In this document: piece by piece, positions 8,611 through 18,368 of the stretch | Numbering within the stretch: the stretch's first letter is position 1 | Layout of the letters: each line of letters opens with the position of its first letter | Assembly (NCBI RefSeq): GCF_900094555.1 | Contig: NZ_FMAC01000005.1 | Span: forward strand, 1 to 64,000 | Direction: 5' to 3' | DNA length: 64,000 nt | Origin: Martinezella hainanensis | GTDB lineage: Bacteria > Pseudomonadota > Alphaproteobacteria > Rhizobiales > Rhizobiaceae | Made by a program: the position numbers and the translations under genes | Notes under the pieces: generated by a model | Databases searched by the model: none | What the model was told of the DNA's origin: nothing | Seen by the model: only the letters and a program-made list of their open reading frames with translations

Positions 8611-9206
8611 TTGAGCTGCACCACAGCGCTGGCATAAATATAGCCGTCGTTGACAATATTGTAGCCAGAAAACAATGGAGCATAGGTCTGCTTGGCAGAG
8701 ATCACCGCATATTTGCCCGCGTTTGCTCCATCGGGGCATGACGAGCTGCAGGTCTGCTGAGATCCCCAAACGAAAGAGGCCGCCGATCCGCTCGGGCAAT
8801 AGCAGGCGCCAGTGGAAGCAGGAGTGCCATCGATCCTGATTGTGGCTCCGTCGAAATTGGCTTGCACGCCGTCATTGATTGCGATTGAGGCGCTGGCACC
8901 GGTCGATGGGTACTGTCCGGCGATCATCAGAGCGACGCTCTTGGCCAGCAGGCTGTCGTTTAGACCATCGACCTGATCAGCATGAACCAGTGTGTAGCTG
9001 GCAGTGTTCGAGATCGTGGCCTCCAACTGGAAGCGTGCGAAAATCAGGCTGCCCATGTCAAAACTGACTGCCATGATGAAGAGGAAGACCGGGGCAAGCA
9101 CGGCGAATTCGACGGCTGCATTACCACGGTCATCCCGACCCAAGGCGTCGGCGTGGTGGGAAAGTGTTCGTTTGAATTTTCGAGGAGAAAATGGAAGCAA
9201 TTTCAT
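8607..9206 (-). CDS. TadE/TadF-like pilus assembly protein
   Basis: 199 aa from the ATG at 9206 (AAAGGTGG about 10 bases before). This start overlaps the upstream stop by 4 bp; a longer frame to 9308 would run into that gene. Architecture: basic head, DRGNAAVEFAVLAPVFLF membrane helix, then a secreted domain with a Cys-rich stretch (ACYCPSG and QQTCSSSC). The GNAAVEF motif with Glu is typical of pseudopilin processing sites. It probably forms part of a Tad pilus tip or base with its two neighbours. Confidence 0.85.
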   Translation of the reverse strand: MKLLPFSPRKFKRTLSHHADALGRDDRGNAAVEFAVLAPVFLFIMAVSFDMGSLIFARFQLEATISNTASYTLVHADQVDGLNDSLLAKSVALMIAGQYPSTGASASIAINDGVQANFDGATIRIDGTPASTGACYCPSGSAASFVWGSQQTCSSSCPDGANAGKYAVISAKQTYAPLFSGYNIVNDGYIYASAVVQLK

Positions 9207-11152
9207 TGGACTAAGGCCACCTTTCCGCCGCCCGTCGACAGGGTGCATTCGGACATGGCCTGAGAACCGCCAGACAATGAAATACTGGCGCCAATCAGTT
9301 GAAGACATCCGCCCGGCGCGTTACTGAGCGAGCCGCCGCCTCCGAAATCGATCTTGCCGTACGGAAAATAGAAAGCTCCCGAGATGGTACCGATGCCACC
9401 GGACGTTATTTCTGCCCCGGCTGTATTGCCTGAAGATTGAGGGCCGATGACGGCGAGGTTCGCATTGCTTCCGGATTGCGGTGCGGTGAGGCTGATCGCG
9501 TTTCCGCCGGTCAGGCAGAAGGCCTTTCCACCGCATTCCCAGTCGGATGGCGTGGCAACGCCGGAAACAACGAGCGTCACATCCTTTCCGGAAATGGCGA
9601 TCGGATCGCCGCAGCTTGCGCCGCCCGTATTTGCGGAGAAATATCCGTCGACCGTATAGATGCCGGCTCCCAACCTTGCCCCGCCTGCAAGGTTGACATT
9701 GCCGGATATGTCATGCTGAGCGCTGGCGGGAATTGTGATGCAACTGCCGCCGCCACCGCCGTTGATGTTGCCGTTGACGCGGAAGCTACCCGTTCCAGTG
9801 GTTGCGTCCGCAAGATAGGTGATTGATCCCCCGTCGAGCCCGATGCCGTTGTTGCTGCTGGATTTACCGATCGTGTAGCTGTTGGATGTTCCGGCGCCTA
9901 GTTTCAAGGTCGCACCGGCGCCCGTATAAAAGCCAGCATTCAAGATAAACGTGCTGGGGCCGCCGATCAGAACTTTCCCGGAGCTGCATAGGCTGTAGCG
10001 GCCGTCGCCACAAACCTGGTCGCCCATTCCAAAATGGAATGTTCCGGCACCGAAGGTCAGGTCGGCTCCATAGACCCCCTTGGCAACCTTGAAGATGCCA
10101 TTGCCGAAGACGAGTTTCGTGCCGAAGTCGTTCTGGACCTTGCCGGAGAAGCTGTAGACGATATTCTTGTTGCCGCCGATGTTGAAGTTGACTTGGACGT
10201 TACCGTGCACAAGCAGGGAGCCAATGCTGATCTTCGAGCCTGAACAGGTAATATCCCACTTGCTGGTCCAGTACTGATTATAGTTGCCTGGATCATAGGT
10301 GCATCCTATCGCCTGAATGGCGGATGCGGTGTCTACCGGAGAGGAGTTGCCGCCAAATTCGACATCTGGGCTGTTGCCGACCATCGCCTTGCTCGGCCAT
10401 GAAGCGCTACGGATGGTGTCGAAGCGACTGGTCAGTGCACCTATGCCGGCATTACCGCTTAAGGGATCGCTGGTATATTGCTGTGTGACAGGCGCCTGAC
10501 TCCCGTCCGTGCGTACGATGTTGGCAGACCAAGGGCAGGGCTGGGAAGAGCCTTCGTCATATGTGGCGCTTTTGGCGGTGATCTTCGTTCCACAGGGAGC
10601 CACCAGATTACTGTTGGAGGCAACGTAACAGTTGCCGGCATTGACCTGAACGCCTCCGGATAGGGTTACGCCAGCGGATGATTTATCGAGCGCTATAATG
10701 CAGCCGTTTTCGGCTGTGCCCAAAGAGGAATAGGCTTCAGCTGCGATGTCCAGCTTGGGGGAGGCGCCCAGAATAGGCGCCAGGAAAAGAGTGTTCGTTG
10801 TGGTAATTCCCACATGAACTGCCTGATTGCGCGCATCTTTCGGTGAAGTTGTCAGCGAGACCGTAGCGTTTGTCGTGTCGATGCCATTGAGCTTGACCAC
10901 GCGAAGGGCCGCTTCTCTCATCTGATCTTCGGAATTCGTGCCGCTATAGGCAAGAGCTCCGGCATAGGAGGCAAGGTCTGCCGTTCGCTGATTTTCGTCC
11001 CGCACAAGCAGCCCGTATCCGTACTCGATAGACAGAGCGGCAAATCCCAGGACGAGGGGCAGGCAAAGGGCGCTCATGATGGCAATGCTGCCGCGCCGGT
11101 CCGTGCCGAGCGAACGTCCATGCCAGAGGGCCAATCGGATGAATTGGATCAA
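9203..11152 (-). CDS. TadG-like protein with glycine-rich secreted domain
   Basis: 649 aa. I place the start at a TTG (11152-11150) because AGAGGA lies a few bases before it; another TTG at 11173 lacks such a site. N-terminal membrane segment: GSIAIMSALCLPLVLGFAAL, as in TadG proteins, followed by a helical stretch and a long Gly/Ser/Asn-rich beta region with scattered Cys. TadG proteins are envelope components of Tad pilus machines. First gene of the operon with two TadE/F-like genes, linked by ATGA overlaps. No canonical C-terminal von Willebrand domain was recognised. Confidence 0.8.
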   Translation of the reverse strand: MIQFIRLALWHGRSLGTDRRGSIAIMSALCLPLVLGFAALSIEYGYGLLVRDENQRTADLASYAGALAYSGTNSEDQMREAALRVVKLNGIDTTNATVSLTTSPKDARNQAVHVGITTTNTLFLAPILGASPKLDIAAEAYSSLGTAENGCIIALDKSSAGVTLSGGVQVNAGNCYVASNSNLVAPCGTKITAKSATYDEGSSQPCPWSANIVRTDGSQAPVTQQYTSDPLSGNAGIGALTSRFDTIRSASWPSKAMVGNSPDVEFGGNSSPVDTASAIQAIGCTYDPGNYNQYWTSKWDITCSGSKISIGSLLVHGNVQVNFNIGGNKNIVYSFSGKVQNDFGTKLVFGNGIFKVAKGVYGADLTFGAGTFHFGMGDQVCGDGRYSLCSSGKVLIGGPSTFILNAGFYTGAGATLKLGAGTSNSYTIGKSSSNNGIGLDGGSITYLADATTGTGSFRVNGNINGGGGGSCITIPASAQHDISGNVNLAGGARLGAGIYTVDGYFSANTGGASCGDPIAISGKDVTLVVSGVATPSDWECGGKAFCLTGGNAISLTAPQSGSNANLAVIGPQSSGNTAGAEITSGGIGTISGAFYFPYGKIDFGGGGSLSNAPGGCLQLIGASISLSGGSQAMSECTLSTGGGKVALVQ

Positions 11153-11858
11153 AGCTATTCCTCTAAAAATCAAATTTCAAATATTGCGCTTGTGGCTGAG
11201 ACTTCTCTCATCGGTCGACATCGTCCGCGAAGGAGCCTCGCAAAGAGTATGGATTGATATCCATCCGCTCAGTTCCTTTGAGGACGTGCGATCGGTTTAC
11301 GGAATCAGGCGTTTTGGAAGCCGGAAGCGAGGTCATCTCACGGACACGCAAAAAGGTCGCCAATGCCCACGCGAAATGAAGGGATGACCCTGCTGCGGCG
11401 CGAAGCTCATCTTCGCGCACGCAATAGGCTGGCGGGATCCTCAAGGGATTCTTAATGCCTAAAAGTATGACTTATTATTGTGCTGGAATTGGATAGGCTC
11501 TACGAAATTCGGATAGAGACTATTTGAATAGCTGATCGTTTTAGAGTTGAGGCAGATAGCCCTGCTACGCCACGAAAACTAAATTTCGCCATGGGGCAAC
11601 GCTTGTCGCGAAGGTGATTGTCGCTTCGTGGCACTGCTGCGCTGGCTTCCGGTTGGGCTTCGCGCGGCAGTGTCCTCACCAATCTGAGATGGCTGTTTGA
11701 AAATTGATTTTGAGGCCACCTGCGTCATCAGTCCGCCTGCCGCCGGGCACCCCTTGCCCTCGGATGATGCGCGCAAAAGCTTGCAGGTTCACGCTTCTGG
11801 TTACGTGGCTTTTGACAAAAGCGACAATGATAACAGTGGCTTGACTTTCCTTGCAGGA
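11153..11858. other. 700-bp intergenic region
   Basis: Upstream of the tad-like operon and downstream of the binding-protein gene. It contains a perfect hairpin at 11398-11418 (GCGCGAAG, CTCAT loop, CTTCGCGC) without a T run. Short frames on both strands look random. Confidence 0.45.
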
Positions 11859-12665
11859 CTACTCGATGCTGAATGGAAAATATTTTGCGTTGATCATGTC
11901 ATAGGTCCCGTCCGCCTTGATGGACTTCAATGCTGCATTCAGGCGCGCAAGGCGTTCGCTGTCATCCAACCGCACCGCAATTCCGGAACCATCGCCAAAA
12001 TATGTTGCGTCAACCAGATCCGGTCCTCGGAACTCGCAGCAGCTTCCCGCCTTTGTGTTCGCGATCCAGTCATAGATGGCAAGCTTATCTTCCAAAATGA
12101 TGTCAACACTTCCGTCCGATAGTCCCTTGTACAATTCAGGTGAAGACCGAAAGACCGTCTCATGCGTCTGCGGATAGAGATGTTTGGCAAAGGATTGCTG
12201 CGCTGTCGAAGATGTCACTCCGAGGTTCTTGCCGGTAAGGGCGGCAGGGCTCACATCTTTGATCGGTGAATCTTTTCGCACGATGAACACCGACGGGCTA
12301 TTGTAATAGCGTTCCGTGAAGGCGACCTTCTGGCGCCGCTCGTCGCTCATCGACATGGATGAGATGATCGCGTCATATTTCCTGGCGACGAGATCTGGAA
12401 TCATATCATCCCACTTCTCGACGATGAACTGGCATTCAAACTCGCCGACCTTGCAGATCGCATTGGCGATATCAATATCAAAACCCTGCAGCTTGTTGTT
12501 TGCATCGAGGTAGTTAAACGGCGGAAATGCGCCCTCGACGGCAATTCTCATTGGCATATGCTCTTGCGCCGTTGTCGGAAATGGTAAGGTTGCAGCCAAA
12601 ACGAAGCCGATACCAATACCTGCCGATGCCCTGCGCAATATTGTCTGAACAGATAGGTGCAGCAT
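11859..12665 (-). CDS. Amino-acid ABC transporter binding protein (ArgT/HisJ-like)
   Basis: 268 aa with a signal peptide (about 1-33, ending TTAQE) and a full type II periplasmic binding fold. It begins MRIAVEGAFPPFNYLDANNK, includes GFDIDIANAIC and DAIISSMSMSDERR, and ends DGTYDMINAKYF. These are typical of binding proteins for basic amino acids or opines. No permease or ATPase gene adjoins it, so it is an orphan that must share another transporter or act as a sensor input. It is divergent from a GGDEF/EAL gene about 150 bp away, an arrangement that could link ligand binding to c-di-GMP, though nothing proves it. Confidence 0.88.
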   Translation of the reverse strand: MLHLSVQTILRRASAGIGIGFVLAATLPFPTTAQEHMPMRIAVEGAFPPFNYLDANNKLQGFDIDIANAICKVGEFECQFIVEKWDDMIPDLVARKYDAIISSMSMSDERRQKVAFTERYYNSPSVFIVRKDSPIKDVSPAALTGKNLGVTSSTAQQSFAKHLYPQTHETVFRSSPELYKGLSDGSVDIILEDKLAIYDWIANTKAGSCCEFRGPDLVDATYFGDGSGIAVRLDDSERLARLNAALKSIKADGTYDMINAKYFPFSIE

Positions 12666-12812
12666 CGTGGAGTATCCTTAATAGGTAACCGATCCCGATA
12701 TAATGCGCAGTTGCTTTTAATTCTACGTGAACGCTTCTTTGCTACCACTCATGTAACCGTAGTTTTGTTTTGATGATGACATTCTAATACAGCGTTGTTC
12801 GGGGATCTGCGC

Positions 12813-15176
12813 TTGCACATTATCCGTTCTTCCAGTCCAAAGTCCTTTCAACAATCCTGGATAGCTTCGGGAAGAATTCTCTTCCTGATTGCGGCTAGTG
12901 CTCTGGGAGTAATTGGCCTTGTCGTGCTGTCTGCATTGTGGGCGGGAACTGAAAGTGACTCTGCGGCACTTGATAGACAGCGTCAGCTCGTAACCGCGCG
13001 CCTGAGAGAGCAAGTTGATCAAGTGGCGCGTGTCATTGGACAAGTCGGCAATGGTTATCTTGCTGCAAATGGAGCCTACCCGACCTCGGGCACATCCTCG
13101 ATTTCGCCTGCCTTCAGCACGGTTTTGACGACAGCAGCCGGGAGTGCGATCAGCCAGGCTGCGACATCCGTCTTTGGCTATGATCAGGCATTTGTCGTAG
13201 ACGAACATGGCGACCTGGTCATGATGGCAGACGGCCAGATGGAAAAGCGCTATCGTTGGATGAAGCCTCTTCTTTTGCCGCTCCTTCGAAAGGCGGGCAT
13301 CGCCGTCCACCAGCGTGCTATGTTGACTGAGCACTTGTCCGGGTCATTGGATAATCCCGCTGGAAGCGCAGTTCTCGCTCATCGCGGGTTGGCCAGTTTG
13401 CTACGCCTGGAGGGTCGGCCGACGATTGTCGGCATCGCGGCTGTTAGGGAGCTGCGCGAAGGACAAGGGCAGCCGTCATGGCAATTTGTGATCGTCTTAC
13501 GGTTCCTGGATGGAGCGGCGTTGGATGAATTGAGTCGGGAACAGGGGCTCAACGGCGCACGCTTCGCGCGCACTGCCGATGCTGGTGATGACGAAGTTGC
13601 ATTTCAGATTGACGATACTACGAATGGTGAACCGATCGGATTCATCGTATGGCGGCCTGACCTTCCGGGATCAAGGGTCATCGGTCGATTGATGCCGGCG
13701 CTTTCGATCGCTGCCCTGATGATGGCGTTTCTCCTGACAATCTTACTTGTGCGGCTGCGAAAAAGCCTCGGCGAGTTGAAGAGAAGCGAGTTCCATGCAA
13801 GACAGCTTGCGCTCCACGATGTGCTGACAGATCTCCCCAATCGCGCATTGTTTGCGATGAGGTTTGACGAGTGCTTGGCCGAATTGGAAAACTCTACGAA
13901 GCGGTCGGCAATCGCGCTTCTTGACCTCGACCGGTTCAAGGCCGTGAACGATACCTTTGGCCACGCTGCGGGCGACGAACTCATCAGGTTGGCTGCCGAT
14001 CGGGTCCGTTTACTTCTTCGGTCACAAGATACGCTCGCTCGGCTCGGAGGAGACGAATTTGCCCTGCTTCTCCGTGATATCGAAGATCACGATCAAGCTC
14101 TGCCAGCAATCTGCGAAGCAATCGTCACGGAGCTTAGCATACCCTTCCCATTGTTGAATGGGGAAGCCGTAGCGCGTGTTGGCTGCTCGATCGGCGTTGC
14201 GCTTGTGCCTGATACGGGGCGAAATGCCGACGATATCATGCGTTATGCCGATGTCGCGCTCTACGAAGCAAAAGTAGGCGGCAGGGGTCGGTGGAGTGTC
14301 TATTCGCCGTCCATGGACGGAGGCAGGAATGCGCGCGATATCCTCAAAAACGAATTGCGGGAGGTCCTATCCAAAATCCGGGTTTCACCTGATGACGATG
14401 AGCGAGATGAGCCGGCTGCGGACAGGCCAGACTTCGGAGCGTTGGAAGTCTACTACCAGCCTGTACATCAAGCAGGGAAGGGATATTCCGTGACGGGAGC
14501 CGAGGCGCTCGTGCGGTGGCGGCATAGCCAGCGCGGACTGTTGATGCCAGCGAGCTTCATCCCCGCGGCGGAAGAAGGCGGCCTTATTGACGCACTAGGA
14601 TTCTGGGTATTGCGTGAAGCCTGCACTGCGGCCTGCAACTGGCCCGAAAACACATTCATCGCGGTGAACGTGTCTCCCTCTCAACTGAGGAGGCCAAATT
14701 TTGTCGAAGAAGTGCGCGCGGTACTGCAGGAGACCCGGTTATCGCCGTCCCGGCTTGAGCTCGAACTCACCGAATCCTCGCTCATAGAAGATTATGCAGA
14801 CATCTATTCGATACTGAAGTCGTTGCGCAGCGAGGGTATTCAAATTTCGCTGGATGATTTTGGAACCGGCTATTCGTGCCTCAGTCATTTGACGCGCTTC
14901 GATGTTGATCGGATCAAGATTGATCGATCATTCGTCTCGCTCCTCGGCACGAAAGCCAACGGTACTGCGATCGTCAGTGCTATTATCTCGTTGAGCAATA
15001 GTCTTGGTATTGCGACAACAGCCGAAGGGGTCGAAACTGAATATCAGCGTGACTTTCTCGCTGCGATGGGCTGCACTGATCTCCAGGGCTACTTCTTCTC
15101 CAAACCTGTTCCTCTCGACGAACTCGATTGCTTCCGCATTCCTCAGCGCATGGACAAACTGCTCAAGACCAGTTGA
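12813..15176 (+). CDS. Membrane-bound GGDEF/EAL cyclic-di-GMP enzyme
   Basis: About 787 aa. Order: short head, membrane helix near 20-42 (ILFLIAASALGVIGLVVLSA), a periplasmic sensor region to about 285 (possibly CHASE4 type), a second helix (LMPALSIAALMMAFLLTILL), then GGDEF and EAL domains. The cyclase site RLGGDEF near 410 is intact with an inhibitory RSQD five residues before it. EALVRW near 560, ELELTES, DDFGTG, KIDRSF and EGVE are all present, so both synthesis and breakdown of c-di-GMP are possible. I prefer the TTG at 12813, after GGGGAT; the frame reaches 12795. Confidence 0.92.
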   Translation: MHIIRSSSPKSFQQSWIASGRILFLIAASALGVIGLVVLSALWAGTESDSAALDRQRQLVTARLREQVDQVARVIGQVGNGYLAANGAYPTSGTSSISPAFSTVLTTAAGSAISQAATSVFGYDQAFVVDEHGDLVMMADGQMEKRYRWMKPLLLPLLRKAGIAVHQRAMLTEHLSGSLDNPAGSAVLAHRGLASLLRLEGRPTIVGIAAVRELREGQGQPSWQFVIVLRFLDGAALDELSREQGLNGARFARTADAGDDEVAFQIDDTTNGEPIGFIVWRPDLPGSRVIGRLMPALSIAALMMAFLLTILLVRLRKSLGELKRSEFHARQLALHDVLTDLPNRALFAMRFDECLAELENSTKRSAIALLDLDRFKAVNDTFGHAAGDELIRLAADRVRLLLRSQDTLARLGGDEFALLLRDIEDHDQALPAICEAIVTELSIPFPLLNGEAVARVGCSIGVALVPDTGRNADDIMRYADVALYEAKVGGRGRWSVYSPSMDGGRNARDILKNELREVLSKIRVSPDDDERDEPAADRPDFGALEVYYQPVHQAGKGYSVTGAEALVRWRHSQRGLLMPASFIPAAEEGGLIDALGFWVLREACTAACNWPENTFIAVNVSPSQLRRPNFVEEVRAVLQETRLSPSRLELELTESSLIEDYADIYSILKSLRSEGIQISLDDFGTGYSCLSHLTRFDVDRIKIDRSFVSLLGTKANGTAIVSAIISLSNSLGIATTAEGVETEYQRDFLAAMGCTDLQGYFFSKPVPLDELDCFRIPQRMDKLLKTS

Positions 15177-15546
15177 GAATCCAACATATGGTCTGGCAGC
15201 ATTTGACGCCAAGGCAACAGACACACCGAATAATATTCGTCACAAAGGCAAGTGAGCATCTTCCGACCATAGCTACAGGTGGGGAGGGAACAGCAAACAT
15301 TAGACGCAAGATCGGTCTTCAGCATCTCAGCTGAAAAAGCGACTCGAGTCTTCTCATGCGACCATAGAACAAGTGCTACATCGAACCGGGAAAGTGGATC
15401 CGTTGGACGTCAGTGGAATTAGCCAAATGCGAAGTAGCGCATTGGTTGCATGTTATGGGCTTGTCATTGCAATGCATGATGGATTGTCGTACGCCCAGAG
15501 TTGAGACTGCCCGCTCGAGATTCTCGACATTATGGAGCATATGTGT
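15177..15546. other. 370-bp gene-free stretch
   Basis: Between the GGDEF/EAL gene and the next plus-strand gene. No convincing frame or terminator was found. Confidence 0.4.
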
Positions 15547-16023
15547 ATGACAAATTTTATTGAGAAGTGGTCTGCCAAGAAGGCTAATAAGCCGAAGGCC
15601 GGCACGCGAAATGCGATTGATTCCTTTCGTTTGAGGGTCGCAGAACAAAAGAATTATCTCGAAGAATACGAGCGTGACGCAGCGGGTTTCAAGAAATGGC
15701 GTTCGACGTGGTTTCAGCGCGTTCCGGGTGGGTTTGGCGTCAGCATTGGTCGTGACGCGATTAGTGCAGGGGAGGGGCTGACCTACGTTGTTGTCGAGAC
15801 AGTCAAGGAAGTTGGCGAATTTCTTGATGATCTTGCCCTGCATGCGGAACGGGATACCGGCTTTCAAAAAGCACTCGAGGATAACCGCTCGCGCCGTGCT
15901 GCGCTACTGAGTGCAGCAAAATCGCGGCCTAATTCAATCAAGTCTGCTTCAGTAACAGCCCCCACCAGGGCATCGCGGACAAAGCGGGTTGCAAAGGCTG
16001 GCAAGCCCCAAACAGAGAAGTAG
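15547..16023 (+). CDS. Hypothetical protein, 158 aa
   Basis: Not recognised. Starts MTNFIEKWSAKKANKPKAGT at 15547, nine bases after GGAG; an ATG at 15532 is also in frame. It is rich in Lys/Arg at both ends with a central segment (GGFGVSIGRDAISAGEGLTY) and a helical part (VKEVGEFLDDLALHAERD). The C-terminus is a basic Ser/Thr/Lys tail. No signal peptide. Composition suggests a small nucleic-acid or polymer-binding protein, but this is only an impression. A hairpin follows at 16059. Confidence 0.65.
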   Translation: MTNFIEKWSAKKANKPKAGTRNAIDSFRLRVAEQKNYLEEYERDAAGFKKWRSTWFQRVPGGFGVSIGRDAISAGEGLTYVVVETVKEVGEFLDDLALHAERDTGFQKALEDNRSRRAALLSAAKSRPNSIKSASVTAPTRASRTKRVAKAGKPQTEK

Positions 16024-16058
16024 GCGAAGGTCCGAAAATATCAGGCAATGAAACGCTG

Positions 16059-16077
16059 AGCCCGCTTCGTGCGGGCT
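16059..16077 (+). terminator. Hairpin after the 158-aa gene
   Basis: AGCCCGC, TTCGT loop, GCGGGCT: a perfect 7-bp GC-rich stem 36 bp after the stop at 16023, followed by a short TTTG. Likely intrinsic terminator with a weak T run. Confidence 0.65.
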
Positions 16078-16261
16078 TTGCGCGTTAGGGCGCTGGGTAT
16101 ATCGATTTCGATTTGCTTCAAGAGCGGCGTTTCCGACAAGTGACCTGCGACTAACTTCTATCTGGCCGCTTTCGTATTGCCTGCGCGGTGGCTTCAAAAG
16201 TCACCGGCTCAGAGTGTTCCAGCTCCAAAGGCGTTGGTGGAGACAACAAGCAGACAGCTAC

Positions 16262-16303
16262 TTGACACCGAACGTTATACATTATTATATATTATATAAT
16301 ATA
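16262..16303 (+). promoter_or_regulatory. blh-bigR promoter with 16-bp palindromic operator
   Basis: A consensus -35 TTGACA (16262-16267) is followed at 17 bases by TTATAT (16285-16290). A perfect 16-bp palindrome, TATATTATATAATATA, occupies 16288-16303 and overlaps the presumed -10. BigR repressors are known to bind an AT-rich palindrome here and release it when their two Cys are oxidised by sulfide or polysulfide. The site lies 21 bp before the blh start and its GGAGGG ribosome binding site. Confidence 0.75.
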
Positions 16304-16324
16304 ATTTTTTTTGGAGGGATTTCG

Positions 16325-17617
16325 ATGGCCATCCAAGTCACCGACCGCATCTGGATCGGGCCACAGTTGGACTTAAGCGAGTTTGACGAGCTCAAGCGAG
16401 ATGGCTTCGATACGATCATCAACCTGCGACGTGACAATGAAGATGCTATGCAGCCGGGTAGCCAAGCGGAAGGGGAGGCGGCAAGGCGTACGGGCCTCGA
16501 CTATCACTTCATTCCTATCGGCATGGATACAATTACTGTGGCCGACGTCGAAGCGTTCGCCACCGCTACGACAAAGTCGGGCGGCAAAGTATTTGCCCAT
16601 TGCAAGTCCGGCATTCGCGCGATGCTGCTCCACGCTCTTGCATTGGTCGAAGCAGGGCAGATGCAGGCCTTCGAGCTGGCCGCCTTCGGCGCGAAATACG
16701 GTTATGATCTTTCTGCCGGCGAGGCGTGGCTTGCCCGGCACAATGCGCAGCGGCCGCAGGTAAAGGGCTTCTTCGATCCGCGCAGCTCGAGCGTGCAATA
16801 TGTCGTCTCCGACCCTGCGACCCGCTACTGTGCGATCATCGATCCGGTTCTGGATTTCGATGAGAAATCCGGTGCGACCGCGACGACGAATGCCGATACC
16901 ATCCTCAAATATATCGAGGACAACAAGCTGATCGTGGAATGGATACTCGATACCCACCCCCATGCAGATCATTTCTCTGGCGCGCATTATCTGAAATCAA
17001 AAACCGGTGCCCCAATAGCGATCGGCGAAAAGGTGGTCGACGTCCAAAACCTATGGAAGGGTATCTACAACTGGTCCGCGCTGCCGGCCGACGGCTCGCA
17101 ATGGGATAGGCTGTTTGCCGACGGCGAGACGTTTCCCATCGGTTCGATCGAGGGCAAGGTGATGTTTTCGCCTGGTCATACGCTCGCCTCGGTCACCTAT
17201 GTGATTGGTGATGCCGCCTTTATGCATGACACGCTCTTTCAGCCGGACAGCGGCACGGCGCGCGCTGATTTTCCAGGCGGCGATGCGTATATGCTGTGGC
17301 GCTCGATCCAGGCGATCCTGTCGCTGCCCGACGATGTCAGGCTGTTCACCGGCCATGATTATCAGCCAGGCGGCCGGGCGCCGAGATGGGAAAGCACAGT
17401 TGCCGAGCAGAAACGCCTCAATGCCCATGTCGTCGATACAGACGAGGAGAAATTCGTCGCGTTGCGCACCAGGCGTGATAGGACGCTGCCCATGCCAAAG
17501 CTGATCCTGCATGCGTTACAGGTCAATGTCCGCGGCGGGCGGTTACCGGAGCCCGAGGACAATGGCAAGCGCTATCTCAAGATCCCGCTCGATGCATTGG
17601 ATGGCGCGACATGGTGA
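16325..17617 (+). CDS. blh: Blh, sulfur transferase / persulfide dioxygenase fusion
   Basis: 430 aa from the ATG at 16325, after GGAGGG. The N-terminal phosphatase/rhodanese-like domain (about 1-110) carries the active-site Cys93 in FAHCKSGIRA. A metallo-beta-lactamase-fold domain follows with THPHADH (H211, H213, D215, H216), SPGHT and FTGHDYQ metal-binding motifs, as in persulfide dioxygenases of the ETHE1 type. The enzyme moves sulfane sulfur and oxidises glutathione persulfide to sulfite, detoxifying H2S. It is the first gene of the BigR-controlled operon known from Agrobacterium and Xylella; its end overlaps bigR. The name beta-lactamase-like hydrolase reflects fold, not drug resistance. 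Confidence 0.93.
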   Translation: MAIQVTDRIWIGPQLDLSEFDELKRDGFDTIINLRRDNEDAMQPGSQAEGEAARRTGLDYHFIPIGMDTITVADVEAFATATTKSGGKVFAHCKSGIRAMLLHALALVEAGQMQAFELAAFGAKYGYDLSAGEAWLARHNAQRPQVKGFFDPRSSSVQYVVSDPATRYCAIIDPVLDFDEKSGATATTNADTILKYIEDNKLIVEWILDTHPHADHFSGAHYLKSKTGAPIAIGEKVVDVQNLWKGIYNWSALPADGSQWDRLFADGETFPIGSIEGKVMFSPGHTLASVTYVIGDAAFMHDTLFQPDSGTARADFPGGDAYMLWRSIQAILSLPDDVRLFTGHDYQPGGRAPRWESTVAEQKRLNAHVVDTDEEKFVALRTRRDRTLPMPKLILHALQVNVRGGRLPEPEDNGKRYLKIPLDALDGATW

Positions 17618-17961
17618 AGAGCATGGACATGCCGGATTTGGTACAGATTGACACTGATCCTGCGGCCTTGCACGAAAAGGCGGCCGAAGTTTCGGATCTC
17701 TTGAAAACGCTTGCACATCCGATACGGCTGATGCTCGTCTGTACGCTGGTCAAGGGCGAATATTCCGTGAGCGAGCTCGAGGAGACGCTCGATATCCACC
17801 AGCCCAGCCTGTCGCAGCAACTGAGCGTGCTGCGGGAGGCGCAGATCGTCGAGACCCGCCGTGACGGCAAGCAGATCTATTACCGCCTGACGGAGGAGAA
17901 GGCGGCCAAACTGGTCGGTGCCCTTTACACCATCTTTTGTGCCGAGGAAGAGGTGAAATGA
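17611..17961 (+). CDS. bigR: BigR, ArsR-family sulfide-responsive repressor
   Basis: 116 aa, a complete winged-helix ArsR/SmtB protein: [17 protein letters not shown], then [20 protein letters not shown] and [12 protein letters not shown]. The two sensor cysteines of BigR are present as C44 and C110 (Cys42/Cys108 in Xylella); they form a disulfide or polysulfide bridge and derepress the operon. The start overlaps blh by 7 bp and its stop overlaps the next ATG. It should bind the palindrome at 16288-16303. Confidence 0.93.
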   Translation: MVKSMDMPDLVQIDTDPAALHEKAAEVSDLLKTLAHPIRLMLVCTLVKGEYSVSELEETLDIHQPSLSQQLSVLREAQIVETRRDGKQIYYRLTEEKAAKLVGALYTIFCAEEEVK

Positions 17962-18368
17962 TTGCCTATCTTCCATCGCTGCTAGGCGGCCTGCTCATCG
18001 GGCTCTCGGCAACCATGCTATTGCTTCTCAACGGGCGGATTGCCGGCATCGCGGGCATTGTCGGGCGGCTCACGCAAGGCACCGGCGTGGCTACCAATGC
18101 GGCTTTCGTCGCTGGCCTCGTGCTTGGCCCGCTTGCCTATCGGGTCGCCGCCGGCCACCCGCCCGCCTCGACCATCACCGTGTCCTGGCCTCTGCTGGCG
18201 GTCGCAGGCCTGCTCGTCGGTTTCGGTGCACGCATGGGCTCGGGTTGCACCAGCGGTCACGGCATACTCGGTCTTGCGCGTCTGTCGCCGCGATCTGTAG
18301 TGGCTGTCGCCAGCTTTCTGGCGGCGGGCATCCTGACGGTAATGGTAATGCGATGGATCAGCGCATGA
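17958..18368 (+). CDS. YeeE/YedE-family membrane protein, first
   Basis: 136 aa, hydrophobic throughout, about four membrane helices. The conserved Cys motif [12 protein letters not shown] (around residues 93-104) identifies the YeeE/YedE sulfur-transport family (DUF395), half-length members of which work as pairs. The start at 17958 overlaps the bigR stop. In bigR operons these proteins are thought to move a sulfur species across the inner membrane; direction and substrate are not settled by sequence. Confidence 0.9.
   Translation: MIAYLPSLLGGLLIGLSATMLLLLNGRIAGIAGIVGRLTQGTGVATNAAFVAGLVLGPLAYRVAAGHPPASTITVSWPLLAVAGLLVGFGARMGSGCTSGHGILGLARLSPRSVVAVASFLAAGILTVMVMRWISA

Noticed and set aside
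11398..11418. Terminator of the binding-protein gene
   Set aside because: Perfect hairpin, but it lies over 400 bp beyond the gene end, has no T run and sits nearer the tad-like promoter.
16325..17617. Beta-lactam resistance gene
   Set aside because: The metallo-beta-lactamase fold belongs to a persulfide dioxygenase fused to a sulfur transferase and lies in a bigR operon.
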